Source of the DNA: Acanthochlamys bracteata
Lineage: Eukaryota; Streptophyta; Magnoliopsida; Pandanales; Velloziaceae
Length of the DNA stretch: 64,000 bases
Direction: 5' to 3'
Assembly (NCBI GenBank): GCA_019914995.1
Contig: CM034128.1
Span: 7,132,501 to 7,196,500 of the forward strand
Shown: positions 47,401 through 59,520 of the stretch, piece after piece
Layout of the letters: every line of letters starts with the position of its first letter
Numbering within the stretch: position 1 is the stretch's first letter
Notes under the pieces: generated by a model
Seen by the model: only the letters and a program-made list of their open reading frames with translations
Databases searched by the model: none
Told to the model about the DNA's origin: nothing
Translations under genes and position numbers: made by a program

Positions 47401-50400
47401 GTGAAGGTAAGTGGTAAAGCAAGTTCTAGACGGAAAGCACAAAATTAGTACAAGGATAACAGGTATCAATCTATTGAAATCTCATTTCTTTCACTTTCTT
47501 ACTACGTAACACTAATGGACAGAAAACACAATAAATTGCAATGTTAAATTTAAAAAGGATATTGTTTGCGACGTCCTTGTTCACTAGCACGATCACGAAG
47601 ATGACCAAGCCGTGACTTCTCGCTCTCCAGCCACTGATGAAACATAGCCAGAAGAAGGTAAGCATGCACTTCATTTGCTTTAACAATAAAGGAAATACAT
47701 CACACATGGCAGGTTGCCTTCATGAAAACCATCCACATAAACGTGCAACAAGAAATGCAAATATACTCACATCATTCACTCTGACAGTCTGTAGAGACTT
47801 AGCTTTCTCTTGAACCTCTCCCTACAAATATCAACAACTAAATTTAATAGTTACATTGGCATGAATGTTCAAGTTAAATATAGAACTGGAAAACAGTCAC
47901 TTACCACTGTCAGTCGTCCAATTAAACCACATTTTATACTTTGTCTCAACCGCTTACACTCCTCCTATATAAGAATAACAACTAGTCAGAAAAAAAATTG
48001 TTTAAAGAATAGATGTACTGGGATTTGCTAAGCTTAGAGGTAGTAGTGCAACATTGATCTATTCAACAACAACAATGTCAGTAAAGAGTCTCAACCTAAA
48101 CACTTTGACTACTCAAAAACTTATGACCACACAGAACAAATCAATACCTCCTGAATACAGAGAACCAAAATCAACACACTCCGCACTGGTTAGTTAGGAT
48201 ATTTCCTCTAAGTAAATCAATTTTCCTAAAATTAACAAGTTGATGATCAAATTCATGATAAAACATAAAGCCAGATGTTAATTGGAAACCTTTACTAAAA
48301 TTGACAAGTTGATGATTGAGTTTCTAAAAGGTGTCACATATGCCCATGCCACTCAAACCAGCATAATTTCCCCCAAAACTACTTGATGTTACATTCACAA
48401 AACTTTGTAGGCAGAATAAGCCTTCAACAGTCATCAACCACCCATTTTTCAGCAACAGATAATAATCTGGCATAATTATACATGCGAAAAAATCATCGGT
48501 TTCACAAGTTTTGAAGCAATTATATGCCAAGAGCTTGAGCACCTAGGTCCACTAATAATTGCAGGTCAAGAAGCCACAAAAAATAAGGTAAATAAACAGC
48601 TAAACCAAATAAGAATATTTTGAAGATTGAATCGCTGCAGCCTCATTGAGAGAACAAAAAGAAAACTTATATATGTCCAAAAAGTGAAGTAACCTCAGTG
48701 AAATCTTGATTTGAGATGATATCAATTGTGATAACTTCTGTCCTGTCTAAGTTCAGTATCTCCAGTAGAATATCTGTCATCTTTTTACCAGCTTTGTACT
48801 TTCCACCCGCTTTGCGAGTTCCTGTTAGGGAACACAAAGGAAAAAACCTAAAACGTAATCTAGAGTTGCAACTTCAAAGAAACAGCATAAGTTCACAAGG
48901 AATCTTACCAATAACTTGCACCAAACGGTACATGTCTTGTCTTTGGCCAGAACCAGATATCCTTATCCTCACAAAAGAACCAACAACTTTTTCCTCAAAT
49001 CCCTCAACATCATCAAGCAAATCCTCCATTAAGTTACGCCGCAAGTACACTAAATTAATGTTGTGTACATCTATGGCTGCATAGTCATCGAGATTTTTTT
49101 GCAATTCTCTATTCCCATATCGCTTTCGTGTTTTCCGCTTCTTATCTAAATTCATTTTTGTTGAGGCATCACTATTTCCTTCAGTTTCCACTTGACTAGA
49201 ATCAGGATCCACAACCCCTCCTTGACTCTCATCTGTTACAAACTGTGAATTCTCTTTTATAAAAAAATGGGACTCCAGAAGCTTCAGCATTTCAAAATGT
49301 CCAACACGTGGTTTCCCAAAAAGGTTCTGAAGCATCACATCACAAATTATTTGACTTTTTCGACGAGGGTCCCGAAGATTCTGCTGTTTAATGTATTCTA
49401 GTAAGAGATTCTGAACATCAAACTGCGATAGCAAAGATTTATCACCATTTCTCATGTACGAGACAAGATCCAAGAGCTCTTTTGATGCCCATTCAATGCC
49501 CACTGAACCGGATGCGGCATCACTCTCTTTTTCTGTTACTGAAAAATCATCAGCATCAGTTTTCTTAGAACGTTTCTTTCCTTTCTTCCTCAAAGAATTT
49601 TTCCTGCCTCGATGCCCAGAAGAGCAGTCTGAAGTAGCCCCTTGGTCAATCTTCATATCATACAATTCATCAGACTCCTTACTGACATTAGATAAGTGAG
49701 CTCCTTTTCGTAAATATCTTGCCTTATCCAATTCATCACATGTCAATGACAACTTGCTTTTCAAATCCAGCCAGTACACTTTAAACATGTACATCCAACT
49801 GTTTTTGTCATCAAAATCAACGCCCGTCTGACATGAAATTAATTTACTTCAATCCAAACAGGATAATCAAAATGCATAATTTGCTACAAAACATTCATAG
49901 CAGAAAAAAATAAAAAATAAAAAAGATAGGTCTTTTGGTGCAAACTTATTGGAGGAAATCTTTATAGGCATATATGGCCCGTACTTAAAACACATATACT
50001 AGAGCCAAAAACTGACTGAGATGTGCCTAAATATGCTAAAGGAAAAGAGATTATGGGCACATATAGCATGGCCGAAAAACTTGCTTTTCGAAAAGAGAAG
50101 ATTAAAAAAAAGTTTTTAAAAAAGCAACTCATGTGTATAATAATTCCAGTGACCCCCAAATTTCTTTAGGGAATATATATATATACAGCACTGTGGAAAG
50201 GTTTTTTGGGCTTGAATAGCCCAAAAGCCCTTCCAATAAGCCATGCCAAACATGGTATATATCTGTGATTGTCAGAGATGACTACTAGATGATTGAAAAT
50301 TAAGTTAATAACTATTTTTGAAAACACAATAAAAGAACTACTTCACTCACTATCAGTTAAAGGTGCAAAACGCTATACTGCCACATTTTTAACAATTATT

Positions 50401-53400
50401 AAATCTAATTCATAAACATATGATCTTCATAATGATTGCAGTCAAAATATAAAGAAAGACGAGAACTTTCTCATCTTCAGAATTGTTTTTATTTCAATTT
50501 ATGAAATAGATGTACATCTAGACAAAAGAAATCCAAATATGCTAAAGATGAAGAAATTTTTCAGTCTATATATCTAAAACTTCTAGACAACCACTATGAG
50601 GCCGGTAGTAGCAGGCATGTGTAATTCACAGCAACTAGCTAACACAATGAGCAATACACACACTCAGAAAAATCCTAAATCTTAATATAAAAGGAAGTAA
50701 AGCGCCAAACAAGATATGAGTTTCATGTGCATCATGACAATTCATTGGTAAAATACTTGTCTATAGACCTCCATAAAACCCAATATGTATCACCCCTAAC
50801 TAAGCTAGCACCGCAAGCAAAATGTAATCCAACTAAGCTTGATAAATTGTCGCCTTCATGCAAGAAAATACGCAAGTGTTGAATGGAGTAAAGATACCAT
50901 TGTATCATTTTGCTCGTTCTTTTCTATCATCATCACTGTACTAAGACAGGTATCACAGAAGCCTTTGTTCCCCCTGACACAAATAAATCCAGCAGCTTCC
51001 TTGATGCAACCTTTGCATAAAGAATATGTGCAAGTATAGCACATAAACTGGGAAGCTTTTTGACAAATGCTACATATATGCCAACCTGCAAAAAACATGG
51101 TTACAAAAGGTTTACCTGAAGAAATCTAATAGTACAAAAACTCAACAAAAGATATACTAAAAAAATAACATAACACATCCTATTTCAAAACAATTCTCGA
51201 TCTGCATATGCGCCCTGTTACTAGTGATTGTGATACAGTGGCAAGAATGCAACAGAAGCAGAACAGCTCCTATGGCTGGCTGTAGGAGGGAATAATTGTA
51301 AGTGCAGAAGAAACTGGGAAAGTGACTTGAGGACAAGATAGAAGAGACAGTAAGGCCAGATCCACAGAAGAGGAAAAGCAGAGATGAGTAAAAGGGATGT
51401 CCCCAAAAGGGGGTAGTGAAGGCTAGGTGGAAATGGGGGATGTGGCAAAGTGTCATGATGCAAGTTCTAATACTATGTAGCAAAGAGTATCGAGAGGACG
51501 TTCCCAATTGGTCACAACTATGGAGACCAACGAAAAATATCACCAAGTACTGAGTTTGGAGATGTAAGCTATATCCATTTAGCACAGGATGCGTAATATC
51601 TTTTAAATCAACATAGATATCATCGCTTGCAGAGTGCTTTTTATTCGGGTCAACTCAAACAACAAAAAACCGACCCAAACAGAAATAGTCGATCGGTTCA
51701 GTTCAGCCCTCAATTATTTCAATTGGGGTTTCAACCCAAACCAATTCATATACACCCGTTCCAGTTCGAGTCCAGTATTTTCAAACCGAACAAGAACCCA
51801 AAATCGAATTATACATACATAAGCAATATCTACCAATTTTCATTTGTTTCCAACCCAGTTTATTCTAGCCCAAGGAGACATTGCGAGCGTTTTGGCTACC
51901 CTGCACAACCACCACCATACAGGTCTATATATTCATCACTGTCAAGTAGATCTTCCTTCTCAACCACCCATGTGCCTCTATCACCGGATCACCACCAATC
52001 TTAGTCTCTTCAAGGAATCTTGATCTCATGCTCCTGCATTCTTTCTGTCTAACACATCAATGATCCTCGCTACCTTCTTCATCATCTTCTTCTTCTTCTT
52101 CTTCTTCTTCTTCTTCTTCCACTCATCATCGCCATCCTCTTCTCCTTAGATAATAGAACAGAATTTATAATTTTTTTATTTAGTTTTCAAAAACTGAAAA
52201 AACTTAACCCCTTATTTTGGTTCCAACATAGATCGGTTCGATTTAAGTTCATGAAGTAACAAATCGAAAAGACCTTAACCTGAATTGGACCAATCGAAAC
52301 AAACACACACCTATGGCCTAAATACAAAAGCCTAATTAGCCATCTCAAACATTGCTCCCGTATATGCACTCACACAAAATGAGTGGTTCATGCATCTTTG
52401 CATCCTGTCTATGGTACTACGCTGGTTTTAATGACACCTATGGCCTTTGAGCAATGTTGCTCAAGCCACAAGATGCATCAGCCATGAACAGATTCGGGGA
52501 CGTGTGTGTACTATGCTAGAGATAGGGATGCTCATTATGCAGGAACATGTTTCAATATATTCATCCAAAGATGGCATCAAGGTAAAAACTCATCCTACTT
52601 GTAAAATTACCTCAACATAGAATTCATAGCAAAAATGTTTGATAAAATAAATAAAAGTAAAAATTTTAACCATAAATGAGAAGGCAACAATCTTATCGCA
52701 TTTAATTGTCAAATGAAATGGTTTCCACTCGCGAATAAAGGTCAAGTGCCCACCTTGATCCGTTTTGAGGAATATCGGGAATAAAGGTCATGTGCCCACC
52801 TTAATCCGTTTCGAGGAACACAGACAGGAGAACCTAGGTCTTGCTAGGATACATGGAAAATCTAGTAACAATGTCTATGCATACATTGCTCCCTTGTAGT
52901 GGAGAGTGCCAAGGCAAGTCACTTGCAAACTGGACATTCAAAAAGTAAGCAGCTTTACCACCTAGCATGCATTAAGAGATGTATAAATCTTATGAGCTTA
53001 AGCAAGCGGCTTAGGATATCACATTGAAGAGTCTGTACAATCTAACATGGCCCACTAAAAGAATGAATGGTTACAGTGTGCCCACAGTTCCAAAGTCTTA
53101 CATTAGATAAAAGATTATAACTCCAAATCCAGTAGTGTTTCTTGCAGCACATTCTGACTAGTAAGAAGCTTGAAATTAAAGCTTGTGAAATTTTCTTTTA
53201 ATGATACAACTTGTCATTCTATGTCTCATCTACTTCCCTATAAATCCTGCCAAACATGTTATACACCTTTCCATGTAGGGGTGGCAATTCGGATTACTTG
53301 ATCGGTTTTGGATCGACCAACATAATAACCGGATCAAATTGTTTAACCCTAATCCGACCCATTTATTTATATGAGTCAAAATTGTCAGCCCCAACCGACC

Positions 53401-56360
53401 TATTTCATAACCAAATCAAATTCGGATCAATCCTTTTAATTATAAAAATTATTAAAATAAAAATTATAAAAATTAATTTATAACAATAATATATAAAAAT
53501 TATTAATTAGTATATATTTAAAAAAAATTAGTAATTTCGATAAAATTTATAAACTAAGTAAAAATAAATTAAATTAGGATAAGTTAAAATATATATATAC
53601 AAATTAAATTCAAAATTCATATTATTATTATAAATATTATCTAATTATTAAGTAATATATACTATATAAATAATTATACGGGTTAAATTTGTCAATATGG
53701 GATCAACCCGACCGAATCCATTTAAATTTTCAGGTCAACTTAGAGTTAACCCAAACCCGTCTAAGGTCTCATCCAAATCCAATTTGTTCGGATTGGATTC
53801 GCGAGTCGGATCAGAAATTATCATCCCTATTTACATGTAGCAACCCCACCTAATGGGATAAGGCTAGAAATTACACTGTTATATGTACCATGGTGGCCTC
53901 TGTCCCACATACTCCAGGAAAAAAATGGCAAACAACAAAGCTTAAAGGAGGAAATAGATGGCCATAAAGAAACCGCCTCTAATATATCACATATAAATCA
54001 CATCAACACCGGAAACAACCAAAAGGAAAAGATCAGAATTTCAAACTAACAACTATGGTCCCTGAGGAATGAAGCATACCGCAATTCCATCGACCCTTTT
54101 GCCGAAAGAAAGACTCCTCACGATTGACACATGCAGGGTGATAAACCTTAGGACAACCCCTATAACAACAAAAAAAATAAGATATATATCAACTAAACAG
54201 AAAAAGTTTTGAACCAAAGAATTGAAGATAAACCAAGAAATGAACAAGTTGTTGGCATAGGAAGCTCAGTAACCTCCGATCACAAACAACAAGGTCTCCC
54301 CCATCAAAGCAAATGAAGCATACTTCCTCCTCCTCCTCCTTCCTCCTAGATAAGGTCTTCCCTACATGGCCCTTAGGCTGGCGGCCCCTTTTCCTCTTAC
54401 CACTACTTTTTCTCTGGGCATCATCCTCCATAACCACATCCATATCCTCCATAACCTGATCATCCCCTGGAGGTCCTAGATCCAATGCTGGAGCTTCTTC
54501 TGTCTCTTTCTCCTCTACAGAATGAGAACGACCACTCCTGCGCTTTCGTGAGCTCCTTGAGGAATCTGGCACTTGCTCCTCTAAAGTATCTTCTGCGGTC
54601 ATTTGAGCATCCTCACCTTGAAATCCATCACCACTTTGTTCATATTCCAAACCCTGTGCTTGCATCTCATCAGCACCAGCTTCATGGTCAACTTTCTCAT
54701 CAAGTCCCAGCTGGTTCTCCATTGCACTTTGGGGCTCTTCATTGCCAGTTTCACTGGCTAAACCTTCTCCCTCTGCCACCACATGCGTGTCCATCTCTTC
54801 TCCTATCCTATTGTTACGGTCATCCTTGGTGGACTCGGGATCTATTTTTGGAGTTACCTTTCCATCTTTATCAACTAGATGCTCCTCCTGAACAGGTTTG
54901 GATTCTTCAACAGTAGCATCATTAGACAAACCTTCTATCACAGGAACCATCCATGTACCAGCATTCTCTCCAACTACACTGCGCCTGAAACTCTCAGAAG
55001 AGTCAGGATACAACATGAGATCTTCCTTACTATCTTCATCCTCCACAGCAAGGTGGGACTCAACTTCGGCAGCATCATTGCCCAAACTTTGTCCATCTGC
55101 TCCCAACTGCATCTTCACATCTATTCCAAGCATATTGCCCCTAACACCCTCAACGGAATCATCATCAAACTTTAGAGCTGCCTTACCCTGCTCGTTATCA
55201 GCAGCAGGTTGGGACTCACCTTTGGCAACATCCTTCCCCAAACTTTGTCCCTCTGCTCCCAACTGCATGTCCACGTCTTTTTTTCCAAGACTATTGTCCT
55301 TAACATCCTTAATGGAATCAGCATCAGACTTCTGAGCTAACTTACTGTGCTCATCATCCAGTGGAGGCAGGGACTTGTCTTCAGCAGCATCACTCTTCAA
55401 ACATTCTCCAACTGCTGCCAACTGCATGGCATCTACTCCAAGCTTATCATTTCTGTCACCCTCAACCAAATAAGGATCAAGTTTTACAGCTTCCTTACTA
55501 TCTTCTTCATCCATCACAAGCTGGGACTCATCCTGGGCAACATCATCAACAACGCTTTCTATCCCTGCCACTATCTCCAAACCAACATCCTCCCCGACTG
55601 TTCTATCCCTGATATCCTCAACAGACTCAGCATTGAACTTCACATCTTTCTTTTCATTTCCATCACCAACCAACGGGTGCTCCCCCAAGACAGGAGGGGA
55701 CTCCCTATCCTCAGTACCAGCCAAACCATCTTCATCTGCATCCAACTGCATGCCTACATCCTCTCCTAACAAACTGTCACCAGCACCCTTAAAGGTTTCA
55801 AGACCCAATTTTGGAGCCTCCTCGTTCTCAGTCACAGAGTCCTTGCTGGCAGGAGAAACCCTACCTTCAAGTTCAACCGGTGATTCTTCTTCCGGTACTC
55901 CTTGAGCTTCAATTTTCTCCTTCCCTTCAATTTCAAGTTGAGGCAAACAGTCTTCACCCCCGATCACAGCTTCGCCATCACCTTCTCCGTTCACATCAAC
56001 AGAATTAACCTTGCTTTCTCTTTCTGCCTCCGTAAATCCCACAACACCCTCTGTTGCTGCTTGCTGGACCTCCGCTCCGCTATCAAATTGGGCCTGCTCT
56101 GCCAAATTTCCATCTAATTGGTCTCTGTAAACAATGGAATCCAATTGTTGCTGCTGCTGAGGATTGGAATCAGCCATTCCCTCGACTGCCTCCGATTCTT
56201 CGTCGCACATGTCAGCTTCGGTGGGACCGAAAGACTCGGTAGGGCCTAGCGGAGGCCATCCATCGATGACCGAAGGCGCCGCCGCTTGTTTGCCGACATC
56301 GTCGAAGTCGGGGGAACCGGTGCCGGCGACTGTGGAGTCTAGTGCTTCTTGATCTTCCAT
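41409..56360 (-). CDS. NERD-like PHD/SWIB/Plus-3/GYF/CCCH protein (zinc finger CCCH 19/44 family)
   Basis: Eleven minus-strand exons with agreeing phases give 2188 aa: 54274-56360, 54080-54159, 50898-51085, 48909-49827, 48694-48821, 47905-47964, 47771-47821, 47563-47633, 44397-44548, 42645-44303 and 41409-42580. Order of parts: acidic N-terminus with degenerate repeats (residues about 180-550); basic KRKRGRQPKGH; PHD finger from residue 681 (VCFICFDGGDLVVCDRRGCP, VYHPAC, WNCGWHICSIC); SWIB/MDM2 about 897-975; Plus-3 about 1041-1170; linker to 1246; GYF about 1343-1395 (MWHYKDPSGKIQGPFSMSQL); a Ser/Asn/Gly-rich tail with eight GW/WG sites; and C-X7-C-X5-C-X3-H finger at 2168-2186. This order is that of Arabidopsis NERD (needed for RDR2-independent DNA methylation), which binds histone H3 and AGO2; GW/WG sites are the usual Argonaute hook. 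The start is the first ATG of an open 2087-nt exon. Family call is firm; function here is inferred. Confidence 0.93.
45348..45786. mobile_element. Foldback element: two arms of about 165-190 bp around a short loop
   Basis: The left arm (45390-45553) begins GGGGAGGGATAGGGGCACTC and the right arm (45597-45786) ends with its inverse, CCCCTATCCCTCCCTT. Inside, GGTCGGGGTGACCTCCAAAT (left) mirrors the right-arm sequence near 45705-45730, and the two arms remain complementary through the core GTCCGATTGAGCTGAAATTT (rc at 45495-45514, direct at 45634-45653) and TGATCAAG. The loop is about 40 bp of A/T. The transcript of this intron could form a long hairpin. Confidence 0.85.
45349..45399. repeat. Near-perfect 50-bp palindrome at the edge of the foldback
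   Basis: TCCCTCCCCTATATATATG runs into GTATACGTATATAC and then the inverse CATATATATAGGGGAGGGA, with only a 2-base TA asymmetry around the centre. It duplicates the terminal word TATCCCTCCC of the foldback in both orientations. Confidence 0.8.
52085..52119. repeat. (CTT)n microsatellite
   Basis: About eleven CTT units in the large intron of the NERD-like gene, written CTT on the plus strand and AAG on the transcribed strand. Confidence 0.9.
53276..53829. mobile_element. hAT-like MITE with 8-bp target duplication, inside NERD intron 2
   Basis: Left end TAGGGGTGGCAATTCGGA and right end ...AATTATCATCCCTA are imperfect inverted repeats. The flanks TTTCCATG (53268-53275) and TTTACATG (53830-53837) match at 7 of 8 positions, a typical hAT target duplication. 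Sub-terminal words of the GGATCAACCCGACC and CCGACCCATTTAT type recall the elements at 22369 and 26073. The A/T-rich interior has no transposase. Length 554 bp. Confidence 0.8.
54715..55815 (-). repeat. Degenerate coding repeats in the acidic N-terminus of the NERD-like protein
   Basis: Within exon 1 roughly seven units of 50-60 codons recur. Examples are LLGEDVGMQLDADEDGL, TVGEDVGLEIVAGIESV, KLGVDAMQLAAVGECLKSD, LGKKDVDMQLGAEGQSLGKD, MLGIDVKMQLGADGQSLGND, VVGENAGTWMVPVIEGLSND and RIGEEMDTHVVAEGEGLASE. Each is followed by an Asp/Glu-rich ESxxxxxxE block. The third to fifth units are the most alike. Confidence 0.75.
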
Positions 56361-56760
56361 GGAAGAGAAAGAGAACTAGGGTTTCGAGAGGAAAAAACCC
56401 TAGCTTCGTTTATTTCTTTCTATCTGTCTGATTCGTTCTTTTTGTACCTTTTGTTGTTGTTGTTCTGGTTCTTGGTTCGTGCTGCTGGTGGAGATAGAGA
56501 GCGGAGAGGGAACTGTTGGGGCAGGTGGTGCTCATTAGATAGCTTGGGCTCGCTTCAGTTAATTGAGAAATTAATTATAAATCAGACTTTGATTAGATGG
56601 AAATCTTTTTCTGAATCTGAAAGTAACGAATGTGGATGTTGTGGATTCATTCATTTCAGCCCCTCCAGCTCAAGTCAAGTCGGTGGTGGTTACGATAAAA
56701 GCTAAAGAGGGAGAGGAAAAAAGGGATTTTAAAGCTGTGTTTGGATTAAATAGTTAAGGA
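56361..56760 (-). promoter_or_regulatory. 5' leader of the NERD-like gene with paired telo-box motifs
   Basis: AAACCCTA lies at 56395-56402 and its inverse TAGGGTTT at 56377-56384, 11 bp apart, just upstream of the start codon. Telo boxes are a known feature of 5' regions of plant growth- and chromatin-related genes. The plus-strand frame at 56349-56705 overlaps this leader and is not supported as a gene. Confidence 0.5.
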
Positions 56761-57400
56761 GAAGGAAGCGTTCGGAAAGCTAAGAAAGGAAGAAAACCTA
56801 GAACAGAGTAAAAATTTAAAGAATAAGTTAGTAACAGTTAAAAATTAAATGTAAATTGTATTTGAATTAAAAAAATAAACAAAAGAATAATGGAAAGAAA
56901 ATTATGAATAAAAACTAAAATACTGTTTCTTTGATATATGTAATTTTTTTATATCACGATTTAACTTTGCTGCGATCGCTCTAGACTACATCTAATTTAG
57001 ATAATATTCAAATTCGATCCAATCTAGTAAGCTGATCTAATAGCACCATAAATAATTTACCAAAATATTTTCAAATAAATACAATTTCGGCAAGATCTTT
57101 TTTAAAATTTCAAGTGAAAATCTGTATCATAATAAATCACTCGACAACGACGAAATAAACGAGAAAAACAAAATAATATCATTACTACAAGCAACCAAAT
57201 AAAATATCTATTGGCTACCGATAGCCGCCCACACCTATTACATACATAAAATATTAATTTATAAATCAAATACCAAATCAAAAAATACATACATAAAAGT
57301 AATACATATTTTTAGAGAATAACAGAGCCATCTATATAACAAAGTGAACTATAAATGTGCAAATCTACTGTCGACGAACTATGCCACTACTCGGTACTGT
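56761..57400. other. AT-rich intergenic DNA
   Basis: No gene seen. The minus-strand frame at 57102-57290 is hydrophobic and low-complexity. Confidence 0.5.
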
Positions 57401-59520
57401 ATCATGTCAATTTCCGCTAGTTTCTATAATATCTGGAGGAGGCCAAAGATAAAAAAGTGATAAACCCAATCTCAGTGAGGCGAAATAACGGAATGTACTA
57501 TTTACGATATCTAATGCATTACATAACTGTTTCAATCATATTCGCTACATGTAATAAATTCAACGATATATGAGAACAAGCTCTATCGGGTACTAGGTTA
57601 TCTCATACCAACCTAGTTCCAAATAAAAACAGATATGGAGGACTTGACATGCAACTAATGCAATACAAGAGATATCACACTATATTACTATGCAATAATA
57701 TTTATTAGATACTTTGTACTATGAGAACAAACATAGTTTATATTTCTTTCATTTTAGCATCCTAAATACATCAAATCTACCATGCTGCTATAACACAATT
57801 ATGCATTCATACATGCATCGTGCATTATCCAAGCACATCTATTATGATATTATGCAGGCATATCTATCTATATTCATGATGTAACACTAGTCAGAAAATC
57901 AGAAACATAAATATATAATATAGAGCGAGACTCAGTCCCCAGCTCAATCTACCAACCAGGCTACTTTTATCTCGACGAGGTACAACCATCCGGGTTATCG
58001 AACCAATGGGTTGCGGTATTACTCCCACGCGCATGAGTCTAACAATATTATGGCAATAAATGGGTGTCCGCCCCACACCCACTGAGGTCCTGAGATAGTC
58101 CTTCTGACTCATCTGCCCTCGTGCAGCGCAAGTATTTATGCAATATGACAAGCAAGGCTTATGCCGTTATAGTTCAATATAAGTCATGTCTCTATGCACA
58201 TAAGTGGTTCCATAGTTCATTTATCAATGCTCAAAGATCATGATTATGTAATATAAATAATAGTCATTCTCCATTTGTGCAGAATTACCATGCTTGTTAT
58301 CATCATAGATAATATTCTAACATGCTTCCAAGTGCACTATGCATTATATGCAATAACTCATATAATATATATAAAATCAATCATGCTTTAGATATAATCA
58401 AACGTTAAGATCTTTAATTACCACATGCTACTAGATTAGTTCATAGAGAATTCTTACAAATATGCTCTACACATATAGTCATCATCTAATATGAGGAATA
58501 ATTTATTCAATATAAAGAAAGTGTCGAGTTATGCCGAGGTTCCAAGCAGATGTTACCTATATCAGAAGCCTAACGCAAACTAAGAAAGAAAGGGATAGTA
58601 AGCCTCACTTGTTTTCTCGCGATCACTTAGTCTGCTGGTTACTCTAAGTCATACCACTCGGCCCAAGTCCTTTACGAAATCCTATTACACATACAAACAC
58701 ATCTATTATAAACACATCTTCGTAACGGCGAAATCTCATAATAAGATTTCATCCAAACAATCAATCATTTAATCCTATCCACTACTCATATATACTAACA
58801 TTAGAGGATTAGTAAACTTAACGAGTTTAAACGAGACGATCGTACTCCAAGTAGCTTTGAACATTCAACAAATCACCAATCCTCAACTTAGCAATCACCT
58901 AAATAAAAACTAATTAATCAACCATCTAACCAACGGTGTCTAATGCACACCTACATGTATTTCAACTCACCTGCAAGTAGGGCCCACTTGACTGTTGGAT
59001 TCCGGCGTGAATAGTGTTGGCTGGAGAAAAATCAATCGGAAGAAAATTCAAGCAGCTGTGAGCGCAAGCAATTACCACTGAGTTAGAAAAATACTCCAAA
59101 AATCATCCAAAATGATCTCGTCGACCGAACGATTAAATTTCCATTTACAAACTAAAATTCGACTCAATTTAAAAGAGAATAACATTATTGAGATAAGGGG
59201 ATGAGTTTTAGTTGCTTACCACAGCCGAATGTCCGGCGGAAAGGCCTGGCGAAAATTCTAGATTTCATCCAGTGTAGTGAAAGTTGGAGAAAACGCGATA
59301 GCGAGGTCTGAAGAGGAGTAAGGTGAATGTCGGAGGGCAAAGAGAATGTGCTCATTGTCTGAAAAGAAGGTTGCGCGCCGGAAGATCACCAGATGTCGAG
59401 GGAGGAGGGGGGGGGGGCAATTAGAGGAAGAAAGAAATAAAGGGAAGAGATTAGTGATAATATATGATAGTTGGTTTTAGTTGGGCTTATCCAACTTGCA
59501 AAGTATGAGGTGTTATATTT
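57400..59520 (-). mobile_element. Probable LTR-retrotransposon remnant (non-coding)
   Basis: The stretch is less AT-rich than its surroundings and has no coding frame. On the minus strand it opens near 59515 with TATAACACCTCATACTTTGC, passes through CCGGCGA/CCGGACATTC-type words followed by GTAAGCAACTAAAACTCATC, then CAAGTGAGGCTTACTATCCC. It later shows a CAGTGGGTGTGGGGCGGACA block and CGTCGAGATAAAAGTAGCC. This word series recalls long LTRs of plant gypsy elements, from general familiarity only. No paired LTR, primer site or target duplication was found. Confidence 0.35.

Larger units (their letters stand above)
44549..47562 (-). other. U12-type AT-AC intron (intron 8 of the NERD-like gene)
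   Basis: On the minus strand exon 8 ends with codons for GRRK plus CA, and the intron starts ATATCCTTTT, an exact match to the U12 AT-AC donor ATATCCTT. The intron ends TATCCTTAATTGTGTTCTAC: TCCTTAAT matches the U12 branch-site consensus TCCTTRAY, its A lies 12-14 nt from the end, and the last dinucleotide is AC. Exon 9 begins GCTTAGAGAATG, so the junction codon CAG (Gln) restores LRECVEKLQLL in frame. No GT-AG alternative at these borders restores the conserved GRRK-x-LRECVEKL text that I know from the family. Length 3014 nt. It contains the nested MITE/foldback at 45166-45926. Confidence 0.88.
51086..54079 (-). other. 3.0-kb intron 2 of the NERD-like gene
   Basis: A GT-AG intron (donor GTATGC, acceptor TTTTTTGCAG) separates the two halves of the PHD finger. 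It holds a hAT-like MITE (53276-53829), a (CTT)n microsatellite (52085-52119) and, around 51640-51800 and 52225-52300, words such as GATCGGTTCAGTTCAG and ATCGGTTCGATTT that resemble MITE interiors. Frames inside it (51157-51585 minus, 51627-52004 plus) are not conserved in any way I can see. Confidence 0.8.

Noticed and set aside
47471..47707. 78-codon minus-strand frame running through the end of exon 8
   Set aside because: It is in a different frame from the Plus-3 C-terminal text. The exon plus AT-AC splice explains the region better.
51627..52004. 125-codon plus-strand frame in NERD intron 2
   Set aside because: Composition is that of a repeat interior ending in a CTT microsatellite; no motif.
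54485..56352. Several plus-strand open frames of 62-145 codons opposite NERD exon 1
   Set aside because: They are antisense shadows of a compositionally biased (Asp/Glu/Ser-rich) real exon, with no conserved motif.
59408..59418. Poly-G run
   Set aside because: A short homopolymer without neighbouring G-runs in a quadruplex spacing; likely slippage or an assembly-sensitive site.
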